DNA of 64,000 bases from Hyaloraphidium curvatum (GCA_025558095.1 JAIVFI010000012.1:558001-622000); one strand, 5' to 3'; positions 42,604 to 54,866 are shown, numbered from the stretch's first letter. The notes: a model not told the origin generated them from the sequence alone. Translations and numbers: made by a program.

Positions 42604-44058
42604 TCACTTGATCCCGAGATTCGCCATCCCCGGCTCGAGCCCCTCCTTCATCCTCGCCATCTCCTTGCCCAGGTCCCGCACCTGCCTCCTCAGCGTCCTG
42701 ATTTCGGCATCCCGTTCGGATATCTCGGCGCGGTGCCGCTCGATCTCGGCGGCGGGGAGCGCATCCACGGGCGTTGGTGCCTTGCGGGGCTTTTCCCGCT
42801 GCCCCTTGAGGGCCTCGTCGCGCTCCTTGACGGCGGCGTTGCGTTCCTTTGCGGCGGCGTCGCGATCGCGGACGGCCGATTCCCGCTCCCGCACCGCCGC
42901 GTCACGATCTCGCTCCGCGGCGGCCCGATCTCGCACCGCCACCTCCCGCTCCCGTTTCGCGGCGTCCCGCTCGCGCACTGCGGCGTCCCGCTCGCGCACG
43001 GCGGCATCCCGTTCGTGTGCCGCGGCGGCGTCCCGCTCCCGCCGGACCGAGTCGAGCTCCCGCACCGCGGCCTCCCGCTCCCGCACGGCCGAAGCCAGCT
43101 GCCCCGCCAGCCGATCGCGCTCCGCCTCGGCGACCCTCCTTTCCGCGACCAGCGCGTCGCGCTCCTTGGCGAGGAGCTCCCTGTCCCTGTGCCCTGCGTC
43201 CGATCCGCGGGCGAGGCGGTTCCTCAGCTCGTCGCACTTGGCCCGCAGCGCCGCGGCGTCCCTCTTGGCGTCCTCCGCGGCCAACAGCGCGGCGTCCCTC
43301 TCGCGCTCGGCGGCGGCGGCCCTCGCGAGCGCGTTGCCGGCGTCCGTGCCCCGCTGGGCCTGCTTGAGCAGGCCATTGTAGGCCACGCGGAGCTGCTCGT
43401 ACTGGGCCTCGAGCTCCTCGTGGTCCCGGAGCAGGTCGTTGTGGTTCCTTTGAAACACCCTGAATTGCTGGGTTTCCGTGCCCTCCTGCAGCATGTGGTC
43501 GATCGCCGCGCGGATCGAGGACGTCGGGGCCAGGAAGTCCGCCGGCGCCTTGCCCTGCTTGTTCAGGATCGCCGGATCGATGCCCGGGGCACGCAGCAGC
43601 ACGTCTGCGACATCCTCCCGCCCGTTCTGGCACGCCGCGTGCAAAGCCGTATCGCCCGTGTGCTTGTTCTTCAGGTTCAGGTCGACGCCGCGCTCGCTGC
43701 ACACGGCCCTGACGACGTCGACGAAGCCGGCGCGGCACGCGATCATGAGTCCCGTGTCGTCGTGCTTGTCGCGGCGGTTCGCGTCCGCGCCGGCCTTGAC
43801 GAGCAGCAGCGCGCAGTCAGGCGAGCCGGCGCCGCAAGCCGAGATGAACGCCGTGGCGCCGCCCACATCGGCGGCGTCGATGTCGCACAGCCCTTTGCGC
43901 GAGAGCAGCAGCCGCAGCACGCCGGCCTGGCGGTGGCGCGCCGCCGCGAGGAGCGCGGGAGCCGCGTCGCGCCGCGCCGCCGGCGTGTCGAGCAGCCGCC
44001 GCACGGCGTCCTCGCGGCCCGCAGCGCACGCCGCAACGAGTCCGCTGGGGTCCGCCAT
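42604..44058 (-). CDS. ankyrin-repeat protein with long heptad coiled coil
   Basis: Single exon of about 484 codons from ATG 44058 to TGA at 42604. The N-terminal 190 residues hold about five ankyrin repeats (GLVAACAAGREDAVRRLLD, ATAFISACGAGSPDCALLL, TGLMIACRAGFVDVVRAV, GDTALHAACQNGREDVADVL). The rest is coiled coil. A central stretch repeats a seven-residue unit of the RERDAAV type, followed by IERHRAEISERDAEIRTLRR and ending GMANLGIK. Ankyrin repeats bind proteins, and the coil suggests self-association or a scaffold. No enzymatic domain is present. Confidence 0.75.
   Translation of the reverse strand: MADPSGLVAACAAGREDAVRRLLDTPAARRDAAPALLAAARHRQAGVLRLLLSRKGLCDIDAADVGGATAFISACGAGSPDCALLLVKAGADANRRDKHDDTGLMIACRAGFVDVVRAVCSERGVDLNLKNKHTGDTALHAACQNGREDVADVLLRAPGIDPAILNKQGKAPADFLAPTSSIRAAIDHMLQEGTETQQFRVFQRNHNDLLRDHEELEAQYEQLRVAYNGLLKQAQRGTDAGNALARAAAAERERDAALLAAEDAKRDAAALRAKCDELRNRLARGSDAGHRDRELLAKERDALVAERRVAEAERDRLAGQLASAVREREAAVRELDSVRRERDAAAAHERDAAVRERDAAVRERDAAKREREVAVRDRAAAERDRDAAVRERESAVRDRDAAAKERNAAVKERDEALKGQREKPRKAPTPVDALPAAEIERHRAEISERDAEIRTLRRQVRDLGKEMARMKEGLEPGMANLGIK
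42826..43056 (-). repeat. 21-bp coding repeats (seven-residue RERDAAV-type units)
   Basis: About ten imperfect 21-bp units in the ankyrin/coiled-coil gene encode R-[ED]-R-[DE]-[AS]-A-[VA] variants. The unit equals one coiled-coil heptad, so copy-number change lengthens the coil without breaking frame. Confidence 0.7.
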
Positions 44059-44649
44059 GCAATGGAGGCGCAATATGCAGTCGCCTGCCTCCTGTGTCCG
44101 TGACTGACTGATTTCCCCGGCCTGAGTTCTGGGAGGCGACGCCGGCGATGGACCCACTCTTTTCCTCCGCCCAACGTGACGCTGTCGGCCGACGATGTCT
44201 TGGAATCTTCATTCAGCGATTCACATCACCGGATTCCAGCAGTCAAGCACTGGATGGATGATGGCGACGGAAGGAAGTAAGCAACTTGCGATGCTCAAGG
44301 CCCGCATTCACAAGACAACCATGAGAGATTCATCAAAAACAGGAGCCTCGATGACTGATGCCTTGCCTGGTTCTCTTTGCGCCGGATTTCTGGCCCGGAT
44401 TTCGGAGTTTTGGCCACATCAAATGCCGAGAATCGATATACGGCCGCAGTTCTCAGTTCTCCATCGGTGGAGCGGGGATAGCTCCCGGACCTAGAATGGC
44501 AAGGAACACTTCGACCTGATCTCAATCCGGCTGCTGAAGTATTCCCTACCCATGAGAGAACCGTCCGGGGGACCGCAAAGAGTTGGGCCTACATTTTTCC
44601 GACCATCACGTCGGTCTGCCTGCCCATCCCCGAGCTCAGGCCACCTACG
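44059..44649. other. divergent intergenic region
   Basis: About 590 bp between the starts of the ankyrin gene (-) and the Nma111 gene (+), locally AT-richer than coding DNA. No gene, repeat or clear motif is recognisable. It presumably holds two promoters. Confidence 0.4.
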
Positions 44650-47600
44650 ATGCCGCCTCCGCAGCTCGTCGCGGCGCCGACGCCGCCCAACACGCAGGTC
44701 GCGCGCGGCGGCGACGCGGACGAGGAGGCGTTGGGCCGCGCGAAGCGCCGCCGCGCCGAGAACGGCGAGCCGCCCGGCGCCAAGCGGCCGCGCGACGACG
44801 AACCGCCGCCCGACGAGATCGACGCCGAGGGCGAAATGGAAATGGACTATTCCGACGGCGCGTCGGAGGAGGGCGCCGGCGGCGCGCGAAGGCCGTCGCT
44901 GTCGGGCGCCGTGCAGCCCATCCCCGTGCCCGAGACGCAGCCGCAGTGGCTGGAGACGCTGGAGCGCTGCGTGCGGAGCATCGTGGCGATCAGGTTCTCG
45001 CAGGTGGCCGCGTTCGACACGGATCAGGCCGGGAACAGCGAGGTGGGTCGGGCGGGCAGGATCCCAACGAGTTTCGGAGGCCGCGAGGGCCAGATCTGGG
45101 ACATCGACCGTTGCGGCGTCGATTGAAATTGGTCATGGGCCCGTGGACGATTTTGACGCGGTGCTTCGCGTCTCGGATGGCTGCGGGAAGTCGATGCGGC
45201 ACCGTTGTCAGTTGCCCCGGACCATCCTGGCAATCCTGGCCTTGAGAACTGCCGATTCGCGTTGTTTGCCCCTTTCAACGCCACTCTTGTGGATCTGGCG
45301 TGTTGTTTCATGGGGATTCTTCCCTGTCTTGCGGAATCGCTCGCTGACAGTTTCTCCTTGCTCTCGCCCGTTCTCACCATTAGGCCTCTGGCTTTGTCGT
45401 CGATGCCGAGCGCGGCATCATCTTGACCAACCGTCACGGTGAGGGAAGCCAGCTTGGCGCCAAGTTCCGTTCTGATGCGCCACTTTTGTCAGTCGTCTGC
45501 GCTGGTCCGTTTGTCGGCGAGGCCGTTTTCCACGATCACGAAGAGACGGACGTGTGGCCGATCTACCGGGATCCCGTCCATGATTTCGGGTTCGTTGCGT
45601 CGTTTTCCGAGCTTTGCTTCATTTCTGAACCCAGCCGCCGGCAGCTTCCTCCGCTTCGACCCCTCCAAGATCCGCTACCTCCCCCTCGCCTCCATTCCCC
45701 TCCGCCCTGACCTCGCCCGCGTGGGCCTGGACATCCGCGTCGTGGGCAACGACGCGGGCGAGAAGCTGTCGATCCTCGCGGGGAGCATCAGCAGACTGGA
45801 CAGGAACGCGCCGGACTACGGGGAGGGGACCTACTGCGACTTCAACACGTTCTACCTCCAGGTGGGGACAGGCACCGCCCGTTCAGCTTGCTTGTTTGCT
45901 GAACAAATTCGTGATCTTCTCCACAGGCCGCGGCGTCGACCTCTGGCGGATCCTCGGGTTCGCCCGTCATCGATATCAACGGCAACGCCGTGGGCCTGCA
46001 GGCCGGCGGCGCCACCCGGGCCGCTACGGACTACTTCTTCCCGCTGGACCGCGTCAAGCGGGCCCTGGAGATCGTCCAGAACGGCGGCCACGTTACCCGC
46101 GGGACGATCCAGGCCCAGTGGTAGTGAGTGTCCCTTGCCAGCTAGCGTTTGTCTTTGGTTGACAACCGCGTCTAGCCACCGCCCCTTCGACGAGATCCGC
46201 CGCCTCGGTCTCCGCCCCGAGACCGAATCTAAGGTCCGCTCCCTCTTCCCGACCGAGATCGGCATGCTCGTCGCCGAGACGGTGCTCCCCGGCGGCCCGG
46301 CGTCGGCGTTCCTCGAGGAGGGCGACGTGCTGGTGAGCGTCAACGGCCAGGTGTGCACCAAGTTCGTGCCGCTGGAGGAGATGCTGGACACGAACGTCGG
46401 GGGGAACCTCAAGTTCGTCATCGAGAGGGGAGGAGAGGAGATGGAGTTCGACATCGCGGTCCAGGATCTGCACTCCATGTGAGTTGCTCGCAACGGCTCG
46501 ACGGTCGCAAGATTGCTGATGAGTTTGCAGCACGCCCAACCGCTTCGTCGAGGTCGGCGGCGCCAAGCTCAACGACCTCAGCTACCAGCTCGCGCGGCAG
46601 TATTGCGTCCCCGTCTCGGGCGTCTACGTGGCCGAGGCCGCGGGCATGTTCCGCCTAGAGGGTGCCGACTCGGGCTGGATCATCACCAGCGTGGACGTGC
46701 ACCCGACGCCCAACCTCGACGCCTTTGTCGACGCCATCTCGAAGATCCCCGACCGCGAGCGGGTGCCCATCACGTACTACTCGATTGCCGACGTGCACAC
46801 GCAGTCGGTCGCCATCGCTTCGATGGAGAGGCACTGGAGCAGGTTCAAGATGTGGACGAGGGTGGACGACGTCAACATGGGATACTGGACGTGCAAGGAC
46901 CTCGGGGAGCCGCTGCCGCCGCGGGAGCTGGCGCCCGTGACGGCGCACTTTGCGGAGCTGGACGAGAGCCTCGGCAAGGCCAAGGATCTGATCCGGAGTC
47001 TGGTCAAAGTCTCGTACTACATGCCGTGCAGGTGGGTCGGACCGTGCTCGTTAGTTCCGTTTCTGACTCTTGTTCGGTGCCATCCCACAGAATGGACGGC
47101 TTCCCCAAATCCCGGAAAACCGGCGCCGGCCTCATCGTCGACGCGGAAAAGGGCCTCGTCGTCGTCGGCCGCAACATCGTGCCATTCGACATGGGCGACG
47201 TCTCGCTCACCTTTGCCGACTCGATCATCATCCCCGGCAAGGTCGTGTTCCTGCACCCCACCCACAACTTTGCCTTCGTCTCCTACGACCCAAAGCTGAT
47301 TGGCGAGACGCCGGTGACATCCGCCGTGTTCAGCAAGGCGCCTTTGGGGCAAGGTTGGTCGCCTTTACCTTTCGTTTGCCGTCAGCTCAACTCAATCGCT
47401 TCATTTGCCAGGCCACCACGTGACTCTCGTCGCCTTCAACCACAACCACCGCCCCATCTGCGTCGAGACCGTCGTCACGGACGTCTCCGCAGTCACCATT
47501 CCCCAGTCTGCCACCCCCCGCTTCCGGGCCGTCAACTTTGACGCCATCACCCTCGACACCCCGCTCGCGCAGCAGTGCTCCTCGGGCGTCCTGGCCGACA

Positions 47601-48568
47601 AGGACGGTCTGGTGCAGGGCATCTGGATTTCCTTCCTCGGCGAACGCTCGTCGTCGGGCCACGACAACGAGTACCACCTCGGCGTGCACGTCGACCGGAT
47701 CGCCGAGGTCGTCGAGCTCCTCAAGAAGGGCAGGACCCCCGTCCTTCGCGGCCTGACGATCGAGGTCATGCCCGTGCCGATTGCGCAGGCGCGCCACATG
47801 GGGCTGACCGAGGAATGGGTGGCCAAGGTCGAGGCCGCGAACCCCTCGCGGCGGCAGGTCTTCCTCGTCCGCCGCGTCGAGACGGGCACGAAGACGGCCG
47901 AGGTGCTCAAGGAGCTGGACCTGATCCTGAGCATCGAGGGCAAGACCATCACCCGGGTCACGGAACTCGACGTCGGGGCCGGTTGGAAGGAGGAGGTCGA
48001 GATGGTCATCATCCGGAAGAAGGAGGTGCTCACGCTCACGGTCCCGACAACGGAGCTGGACGGCGAGGGAACCAAGAAGTGCGTCAGCTGGGCTGGCGTT
48101 CTGCTTCAGGGTTGGTGTCGTACTCGCAGCGTTTGTTCTTGAAACGGGTGCTAACGGACCGTCTATAGAACCCCACAAGGCGGTGCTCCAACAGTCCAAG
48201 CACCTGCCCTCGCGCGTTTACATCTCCGGCCGCTCCAAGGGCTCGCCTGGGTACATGTACGGCTTTATCCCGACCCAGTGGATCCTTGCTGTCAACGGCA
48301 AGCGGACTTCGACGCTCGAGGAGTTCCTGGAGGCCGTCAAGGGCGTCAAGGACAACAGCTACGTCAGAGTGAAGACTATGTCGTTCGACCAGGTGCCCTG
48401 CATGCTGAGCGTCAAGATCAATCGCCACTACTGGCCCACCGTGCACGTGAGTTGGCGGTAGCAGTGCTGGGACGAGCGCAGGCGGCTGACTGGAACTGTC
48501 AGATGGTGAAGGACGCTTCGTCTCCCAACGGATGGCAAATGATCGACGTGGAGGAGGACAAGAGCTAG
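44650..48568 (+). CDS. NMA111: Nma111-type nuclear HtrA serine protease with PDZ domains
   Basis: ATG 44650. An acidic/basic N-terminal tail with [12 protein letters not shown] and GAKRPRDDE (likely nuclear localisation) precedes the HtrA core. Its segments are split by many short introns: [18 protein letters not shown] (catalytic His), a helix-strand region with VHDFGF (Asp region) and [20 protein letters not shown] (catalytic Ser). A PDZ domain follows ([30 protein letters not shown]). As in yeast Nma111, the C-terminal half is a second degenerate HtrA copy ([20 protein letters not shown] lacks the His) with more PDZ-like modules. The end is [12 protein letters not shown]. Family members act in stress response and apoptosis-like death. 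Confidence 0.88.
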
Positions 48569-48751
48569 GCTCGATCGTCTCCACACAGAACTGGACATGT
48601 GTACCCTGATACCGCTCACAGCCGCTCTGTCCAATCGCGATATAGAGAGAAAAATGAGAGTGACCGCTATGCTTGTCTCGGTTTCCTACCGACGCCTTGG
48701 TGAGGCGCTGAGCGGTGATTCGCCGGACGCTCCGCAAAAGCCCCCGCCGAC

Positions 48752-50580
48752 ATGGCGCGCACAAACACCCTCGCCGCCGCGGCGAGCAGCGCTCTACTGC
48801 TCATTTTGGTTGCCGTGTTGTTTGAAAGGCGATTCTGCGCCTTTTCGCCGTGCTTTGTCTCTCCAAACGAGCACTCGGCTCCTCAGAGAGGCGCCGCCGC
48901 CGCGGCGGGCCCAGAGCCATGGATAGACCATACGCCGGCCACTCCTGCGGTCCAAAAGGCGGTGCGGGTCAGCGACGACTTCGACAAGACGGCCGAAGCC
49001 CCGAGGGTTGCCTCAGCGACTGAGTTTCGGACCGAACCTCCGAAACCTGCGGCAGCGGCCGACGACGTCTTGGCTTCTCCGGAGGACGTTCCCGAGTCCA
49101 AAGCGGCATCGATGCTCCAAGCTGATAGGCGCGGATCGCACATGGCGACGGACATGATGCGTGCTACTGACTTGCAGGTCGGTGACGTGGCGCAGCCCGG
49201 CCTCAGTTTCCCTGACTCCATGGTCACTGCTGGCATCTACCTCCTCCTGCGAATAAACGCTCTCTTTGGGTTCTCTCCTATTCTCTTGCTTGGTCTCTGC
49301 GCTTCAGGTCCCATTCACTCGGGACTCTTCTGCGAAGGGCGCCTCGCCCGAAGCCAACGAGGGGCGCAAGGCGAACGCCACCATTCTGACTTTGGCGCGC
49401 AACAGCGACCTCGGCGGTGTCGTTCATAGCATTCGGCAGTTCGAGAAGACCTTCAACGCCCGGTTCCGATACCCGTACACCTTCCTCAACGATAAGCCTT
49501 TCACGGCCAGCTTCGTGTCCTCGGTCAAGGAGGCGATCGCGGAAAGCCGGGGCGTCGGTGCGGCCGAGGTCGTCGACGGCGTAGACATCGAGTTCGGATT
49601 GATTCCTTTCGAGCACTGGAGCTATCCGTACTGGATCAACCTCACCATCGCGGACCAGTGGCGGCAGGATATGAGCCGGGCCGGGGTCATCTACGGCGGT
49701 TCCGAGTCGTATCGGCACATGTGCCGATGGTTCAGCGGCTTCTTTTTCCGGCACAGCCTGATGAGGAAGTACAAATGGTGAGCACCTACAGGTCGAATCC
49801 GTTCGCGCAGTCTCATTTTGGACGCCACAGGTACTGGCGGCTCGAGCCCGACGTCGACTACTACTGCGATCTCGATTACGACGTCTTCAAGTTCATGGAG
49901 GCGAACAAAAAGCGGTATGGCTTTAACATGCTTATGAGGGAGATTCCAGAGACTGTGCCGTCGCTTTGGTTGGGGAGCGATCAGATCCCGCGAACGCCAA
50001 CTGACTTTCGCACAACCGGACGCCCCGCAGGCCCCTCAGCCTTCATTTTGCCAAGTACCGCGAGATCAACTCGACGCTCATCCGCTTTTTTGTCGATCCC
50101 AAGACGCTGGACTACAACTTCTGTCACTACGTGTGTGTTTCGCGCGGCGCATTGTTACCTCATCCCCTGATTCCTCGCTGCAGTGGTCGAACTTCGAGAT
50201 CGCCGACATGGATCTATGGAGAAGTCCTCAATACCTCGACTATTTCGACTACCTGGATAAGTGGGGCGGCTTCTTCTAGTGGGTTTCGTGGCCGCGATAT
50301 GTGCCGATCGCTGCGCCTGATGAACTTCGTCCGCAGCGAGCGGTGGGGCGACGCTCCCGTGCATTCCCTCGCCGTCGGCCTACTCCTCCGCAAGGACGAG
50401 GTCCACTTCTTCGAGGACATCGGCTACCGCCACACCGAGATGGTCCGTTGCCCGTCGGATCGGTCGAAATGCCGCTGCCCGACGAAGATGAAGAACTTTG
50501 ACTACTCGTCGGGGAGCTGCTTGCCGGCGTGGAACAGATACGAGCCGGCGGCGTTCTTGCCCGCAATTTCGAGGCAGTAG
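48752..50580 (+). CDS. GT15 alpha-1,2-mannosyltransferase (KTR/KRE2/MNT1 family)
   Basis: Type II Golgi enzyme using GDP-mannose to extend O- and N-linked mannans. ATG 48752 starts a short tail and signal anchor (SSALLLILVAVLFE), then an Ala/Pro/Glu-rich stem. An intron joins ATDLQ to VPFTRDSSAKG. The catalytic domain shows NATILTLARNSDLGGVVHSI, FLNDKPFT, IPFEHWSYPYWIN, YRHMCRWFSGFFFRHSLM, YWRLEPDVDYYCDLDYDVF, LDYNFCHY, FEIADMDLWRSPQYLDYFDY and, across an intron splitting the Tyr codon, FYERWGDAPVHS with the GT15 catalytic Glu. The end is CPTKMKNFDYSSGSC and a short tail. At least five introns. GT15 is essentially a fungal family. Confidence 0.9.
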
Positions 50581-50787
50581 TTCTTGTTGAGGACTATGGA
50601 TGGTTGGGCAAGTAGCTGGTCGCTTCATCGGCTCCGAATCTTTCGTCCTTTCCCCACCGACGAGTCCGGCTCAGAATGGACGCTCGACAACCAGGCGCAT
50701 GGAGATAGAAAACAAGCTTGATTACGTAGCCTTACATAAACCCCCGTTTGACCTTCCCAAACAACGCACCACGACCGACGGTAACGC

Positions 50788-53727
50788 CTAAGCCAGCTGC
50801 TGCAGCGCCAACCACCTCACCCGCGCCGGCGCTTTGCCGGCCAAGACGAGGTGCACCATGGGCGGGAACCCGCGGATCGCCGTGCCGCACTCGACGCCGT
50901 TCTTGCGGAACGCGAGCGTCTTGTGGTCGAGGTCCACGTCGACCATGATGACGTCGCCGTCCTTGAAGGCGCCGCCTTTGGCGCGCGAGTAGGGCACCGG
51001 CATGCCGTTGACGGAGACCATGTCACGGCCATCCCACGCGCAGCAGTCTGGAATCGACGGTTAGGGCGGACGCTTCCCGATCTCGGCCAACCGACTCACT
51101 TTTCTGCTGCCTCAATCCAACGCTAGGGTCGAAATCCCCGCCGATGAGGATGCCGACGTCCGGGAAATACGCCTCGGCCTTCTTCTTCCCGAACGGCATC
51201 GCCGTCCCTCCCCCGGTTCCCACCGTCTTCTCCATGAGCACCACCCACCGCCACGTCCCGCTCGTCAGCGGCACCGGCATCCTGATCGACCTCACGTTCT
51301 CCCCCGGGAACCCGAGCGAGTCGGCCAGCGGCTGCAGGTCCGGCGTCGTCTCCCACCCCGAGAAGCCGGGCAGCGGGAGCGGGCCCATGTTGTCCCCGGG
51401 CGTGCGCGCCGCGGCGGCGGCGCTGGCGGTCGCGACGGGGGGCGAGGTGCCCTGCGCCTGGGGCGAAGGCACCTGCTGGGGAGGGGCGTAGCCAGAGGGC
51501 GGAGGAACCTGCTGCGGCACCGGGATGATCTGGGCCTGGATTTGCTGCTGGGGCTGAGGGGGCACGGGGGAAGCCGGCGGCTTCTGCTGCTGCTGCTGCG
51601 CGGCCTGCTGCTGCTGGGCAGCCTGCTGCTGCTGCTGCGCCTGCACCGCCGGCGGGATCGCCGAGAGCGGCATCGTCTGCCCCGGCGGCGGCGGCTTCCC
51701 AGAGAAGATCGGGGGCACGACGACCGGCTGCGGCATGGCCTGCTGGGGCTGCCCTATCTGCTGGTTCGGGATGCCGGCGGCCTCCATGCTCGGGGAGGGG
51801 AACTGCTGCTGCTGCGGCGGCTGGCCCTGGGGCATGCGCTGCTGCTGCATGGGCAAGTTGGCCTGGCTCGAGGCCGCGGAGCCGCCCTGGGGCATGCCGG
51901 CCATGGCCGGCATCGCGAGGTTGGTCTGCGAGGGCATCTGCGAGCCGGCGAGGTTGCTCTGGCTGGGCATGGCCGAGGGCATGGTGCTGTTGGTACCGGT
52001 GCCGGGCACCTGCGGCATGCCTTGCGACGAGGTGGAGCGGTTCATAGCCGACTGCGCCCGGAGCCGTCGGGCCATGAGGGTGTACTGCCGCATGAGACGC
52101 TGCACGGGGACGATTCCCGAGGGCTGCGCGGCGTATGTACAAGTGAGCGAACGAACAGAAAGCGAGCCGCGGCGAACCCACCTCGACTTCCCGTTCCATA
52201 TCGTCCAATCCAATTCCTTCGAGATCAATGAGCCCGTCCAAAACCTGCCTCTCCTGCTCCCCAGCAGCGTTGCCCTCGGCCCAAGCCCGGATGAACCTGA
52301 ACTTCTGTATCTCCCCCCCGGGGAACTCGCTGCCCTTGACGGCCGCGACAAAAGTGTCCAGATCCACCCCCTCGAGCAGCCCCTGCAGCACGCTCCCCCC
52401 GTTCCGCCGCGCGTGGGACATGAAGAGCGGCATGCACCTGTCCAGGGTCTCCTTCATCCCCGTGGTGTTGAGCCGGGCGATGGCTTTGCCCGCCAGCTCG
52501 CTGTCCAGCGAGCCTGTGAGCTGTGCTTCCAGGTGCAGCTTGAGCTGCTCCAGGCGGGCGCGGTCCTGCGGGGCGCCCTGGCCGAAGTGGTCTGCCGCGC
52601 GGAGGCATTCGACCGCCATGAGGGGGTCGCCGCGGCAGTCTACGGCCTGGACAAGGCCGGTGTAGAAGTACCGCAGGAGGAGCTTGACCGCGGGGGGATG
52701 CAGATGGGGAAGGTTGTAGGGGAGAGGGAGAGAGTCGGGGTCTCGGGCGATTAAGAGGCGAAAGTGGTTCGATTGCGCGGCGAGGATAGCTCTGCGGGAG
52801 AGATGAGCACACGTTGTTAGAAATTGTTTGCCGTAGGCAAGGAACCGAAGGCCAGGACGCCAATAGGAGGCGGGGACAGACGAGAGACCCGCTCCGTCGC
52901 CGACCGCAATCTCAGGTGCCCGAACATCCTCCCAGCGGCCACGAAAAATCCAGCCATGCGACCGGCCCATCGCTGGCATTCCACATCGCCGCCTCGATCG
53001 GTTGTCCAGCGCCCGGAACCCCTGGGAAGACCGTGGCGGCGTCTCGCGCGAGAGCGAAATCCGCTGCGGCGAGATCCCCCACAGCCGAACAGGGGCTTCC
53101 GGACGCCCCCAGCGCGACCGACCGCCACCAATGGGTTCCAAATAGCCGCAGAATGCAGCTCTTCTGTCCCATTTGGCGTTTTGCGGGCCGGCGGATGGCT
53201 GCCGACGCCCATGGAAGGTCCAGGGTCTCGCCAACCGGACACCCAAGAACCCACACCAGGGGCCACCAAAGCCCCCCACCCGGCCCAATCCCGTGTAGTA
53301 GCACCAGAATGCCGGATAAAATCCCAAACGCCCCGGCCCGTGCTTTTTGGGCGTGGCCGCCCGAAGCTCACCTGTGCGCGCCAATCTCCTCGCCCTGCGG
53401 GCCCACGGTCATCTCGACGTCGGTCAGCGCCTGCTCCTCCAGCAGCTCCAGGAAGCCCTCGCGGAACGGGTCCATGGCCTGGCCCTGCGCGGGCGGCTGC
53501 TGGGGCGGCGGCTGCTGGGGCGCGGGGGCCGGCGGCTGCGCGGCGAAGTTCATCTGCGGCAGCGGCGGCATGCCGCCCATCTGCGGCGGCGCGCCCATCT
53601 GCGGCATCGGCGGCAGGAACGCCGGCGGCGGCATCGCGCCGGGCATCGGCGGCATCGCGCCCATCGGCATCATCCCGGGCAGCGGCACTCCGCCCGGGAC
53701 GCCGTTCGGCATGTAGCCCGGGTTCAT
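50788..53727 (-). CDS. BTB-BACK-polyQ-SPRY-like protein
   Basis: ATG 53727. The N-terminus is Pro/Met/Gly/Gln low complexity, then a BTB domain (EEQALTDVEMTVGPQGEEIG, AHR|AILAAQSNHFRLL, LLLRYFYTGLVQAVDC) split by an unusually long 577-nt intron. A BACK-like helical region follows (LDRCMPLFMSHARRNGG, VDLDTFVAAVKGSEFP). A second intron leads to about 200 residues rich in Gln, Pro and Met with pure Gln runs. The C-terminus is SPRY-like (GKKKAEAYFPDVGILIGGDF, DCCAWDGRDMVSVNGMPVPY, DGDVIMVDVDLDHKTLAFRK), split by one intron. BTB proteins often serve as Cullin-3 adaptors and SPRY domains bind partners. Function inferred only. Confidence 0.7.
52792..53368 (-). other. 577-nt intron inside the BTB domain
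   Basis: Donor GTGAGC and acceptor CCCGCAG join the two halves of the BTB domain (GAH|R) in frame. This is about ten times the usual intron length here. It contains no recognisable domain on either strand, although both strands stay open over long stretches. Confidence 0.65.
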
Positions 53728-54866
53728 CGTGGTACTGGGCTGCCTCGTAGACGCCAAATAGACAGCTTAAGCGGCACCGGCTACCGGCGCCGGCGCGCCA
53801 TCGGGTGCGGGGAGGTGGGGTTGTCTGGCGCTTAGGACCGAGCCGGCCGGGGGCCGCGGGCGGCGGAGGGGGTCAACGATCTCCGGCACACATCCCTGCG
53901 GGCTCATCCAGGTGGCCAATAAATTGCCAACGTGCAACCAGCAGGACCAATAAGCAGTTTCTCACGCTCGGAAGCGAGCCCGAAGCGGATGGAGACTTGG
54001 AGGCAGCACCGCGCGCCGTCGGCCACCTGCCATCCGCTCTCGCCCGCCTAAAAGTCAAACTGGGCGCCATACGACACATAATCCCGCGTTCAATAAGAGC
54101 CCAGGTAGCCATCGGGGCCCAGAGCGGGCGAGATGTGCGCGAAATCCGACCGCCAAGCGATCCCTCAAAGCGGCAAAGCTAGCCGCCGCCAGCAGCAACA
54201 CCAGCAGCCAAAAGACGTTTTGATTGCTCCGTGGGCACTTGCATCCATTTGGTGGATCATACCGACGTAGCATCCGCTGCGATTGACGCTCTGGCGGCAT
54301 TCCACAGGGAGCGTTGGACGAAACCCGCCCCGCCATGATCATTGCAAACCTCGACATAGTCACCCTGTCCGTTCGGGTTTCCTCGAGCCGCCATTCGCTT
54401 GACCTTGAAGAGCCCCGCTCTGGTATCGAAAGTCATCATGTCGTGGAGCACCGTCCAGGTTGCCTTTTTTTGTCGACGACGTCAATCGCCAGCTCAATTC
54501 CTCGACTCGGACCTGCTTTTCCAACTGGCAATGTCCGGCTTTCGATCTGCCCGGCGTGTCGGACAAGGATGCGCGCGCCGGCTTCCTCTCGAGGAGCGGC
54601 TTCCGCGTCGATCGCTTCGAGCACATGCTCTGGAATCCCACGTTCGCATCACGTTAAAATTGGCTGTTAATGAGAGCCGCGGTGTAATCGGGGCTCTTTG
54701 GCGCCGGCTCGCCGAAGACACCGGCAGACATCGACCTGCCGGAGGGCTTGGCCCGATGCCAACCCCTCTCTCGTGAGGCTTCTCGCGACCGAACGGTGGC
54801 CGGAAACGGCCGCCACGGACGACTTCCGGATGGCGTTCTACCACGTTTCAACCCTCATAGCGCAAT
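53728..54866. other. 1.1-kb stretch without a resolved gene
   Basis: No secure gene. On the minus strand, 54624-54257 holds two frame-shifted pieces that look coding (IELAIDVVDKK and TFDTRAGLFKVKRMAARGNP, then DYVEVCNDHGGAGFVQ), and 54240-54055 encodes a hydrophobic span (NVFWLLVLLLAAASFAAL). These may be exons of one small membrane protein gene or decayed remains. The rest, including the region upstream of the BTB-SPRY gene, shows nothing recognisable. Confidence 0.35.

Noticed and set aside
42484-44103. 539-codon plus-strand ORF opposite the ankyrin/coiled-coil gene
   Set aside because: Pro/Arg/Leu-rich shadow of the heptad repeats; ankyrin motifs on the minus strand explain the region.
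51123-53384. 753-codon minus-strand ORF over the BTB-SPRY gene
   Set aside because: It mixes intron sequence, the true BTB exon and a shifted polyQ region (read as Ala/Pro/Gly); only the BTB part is real coding sequence.
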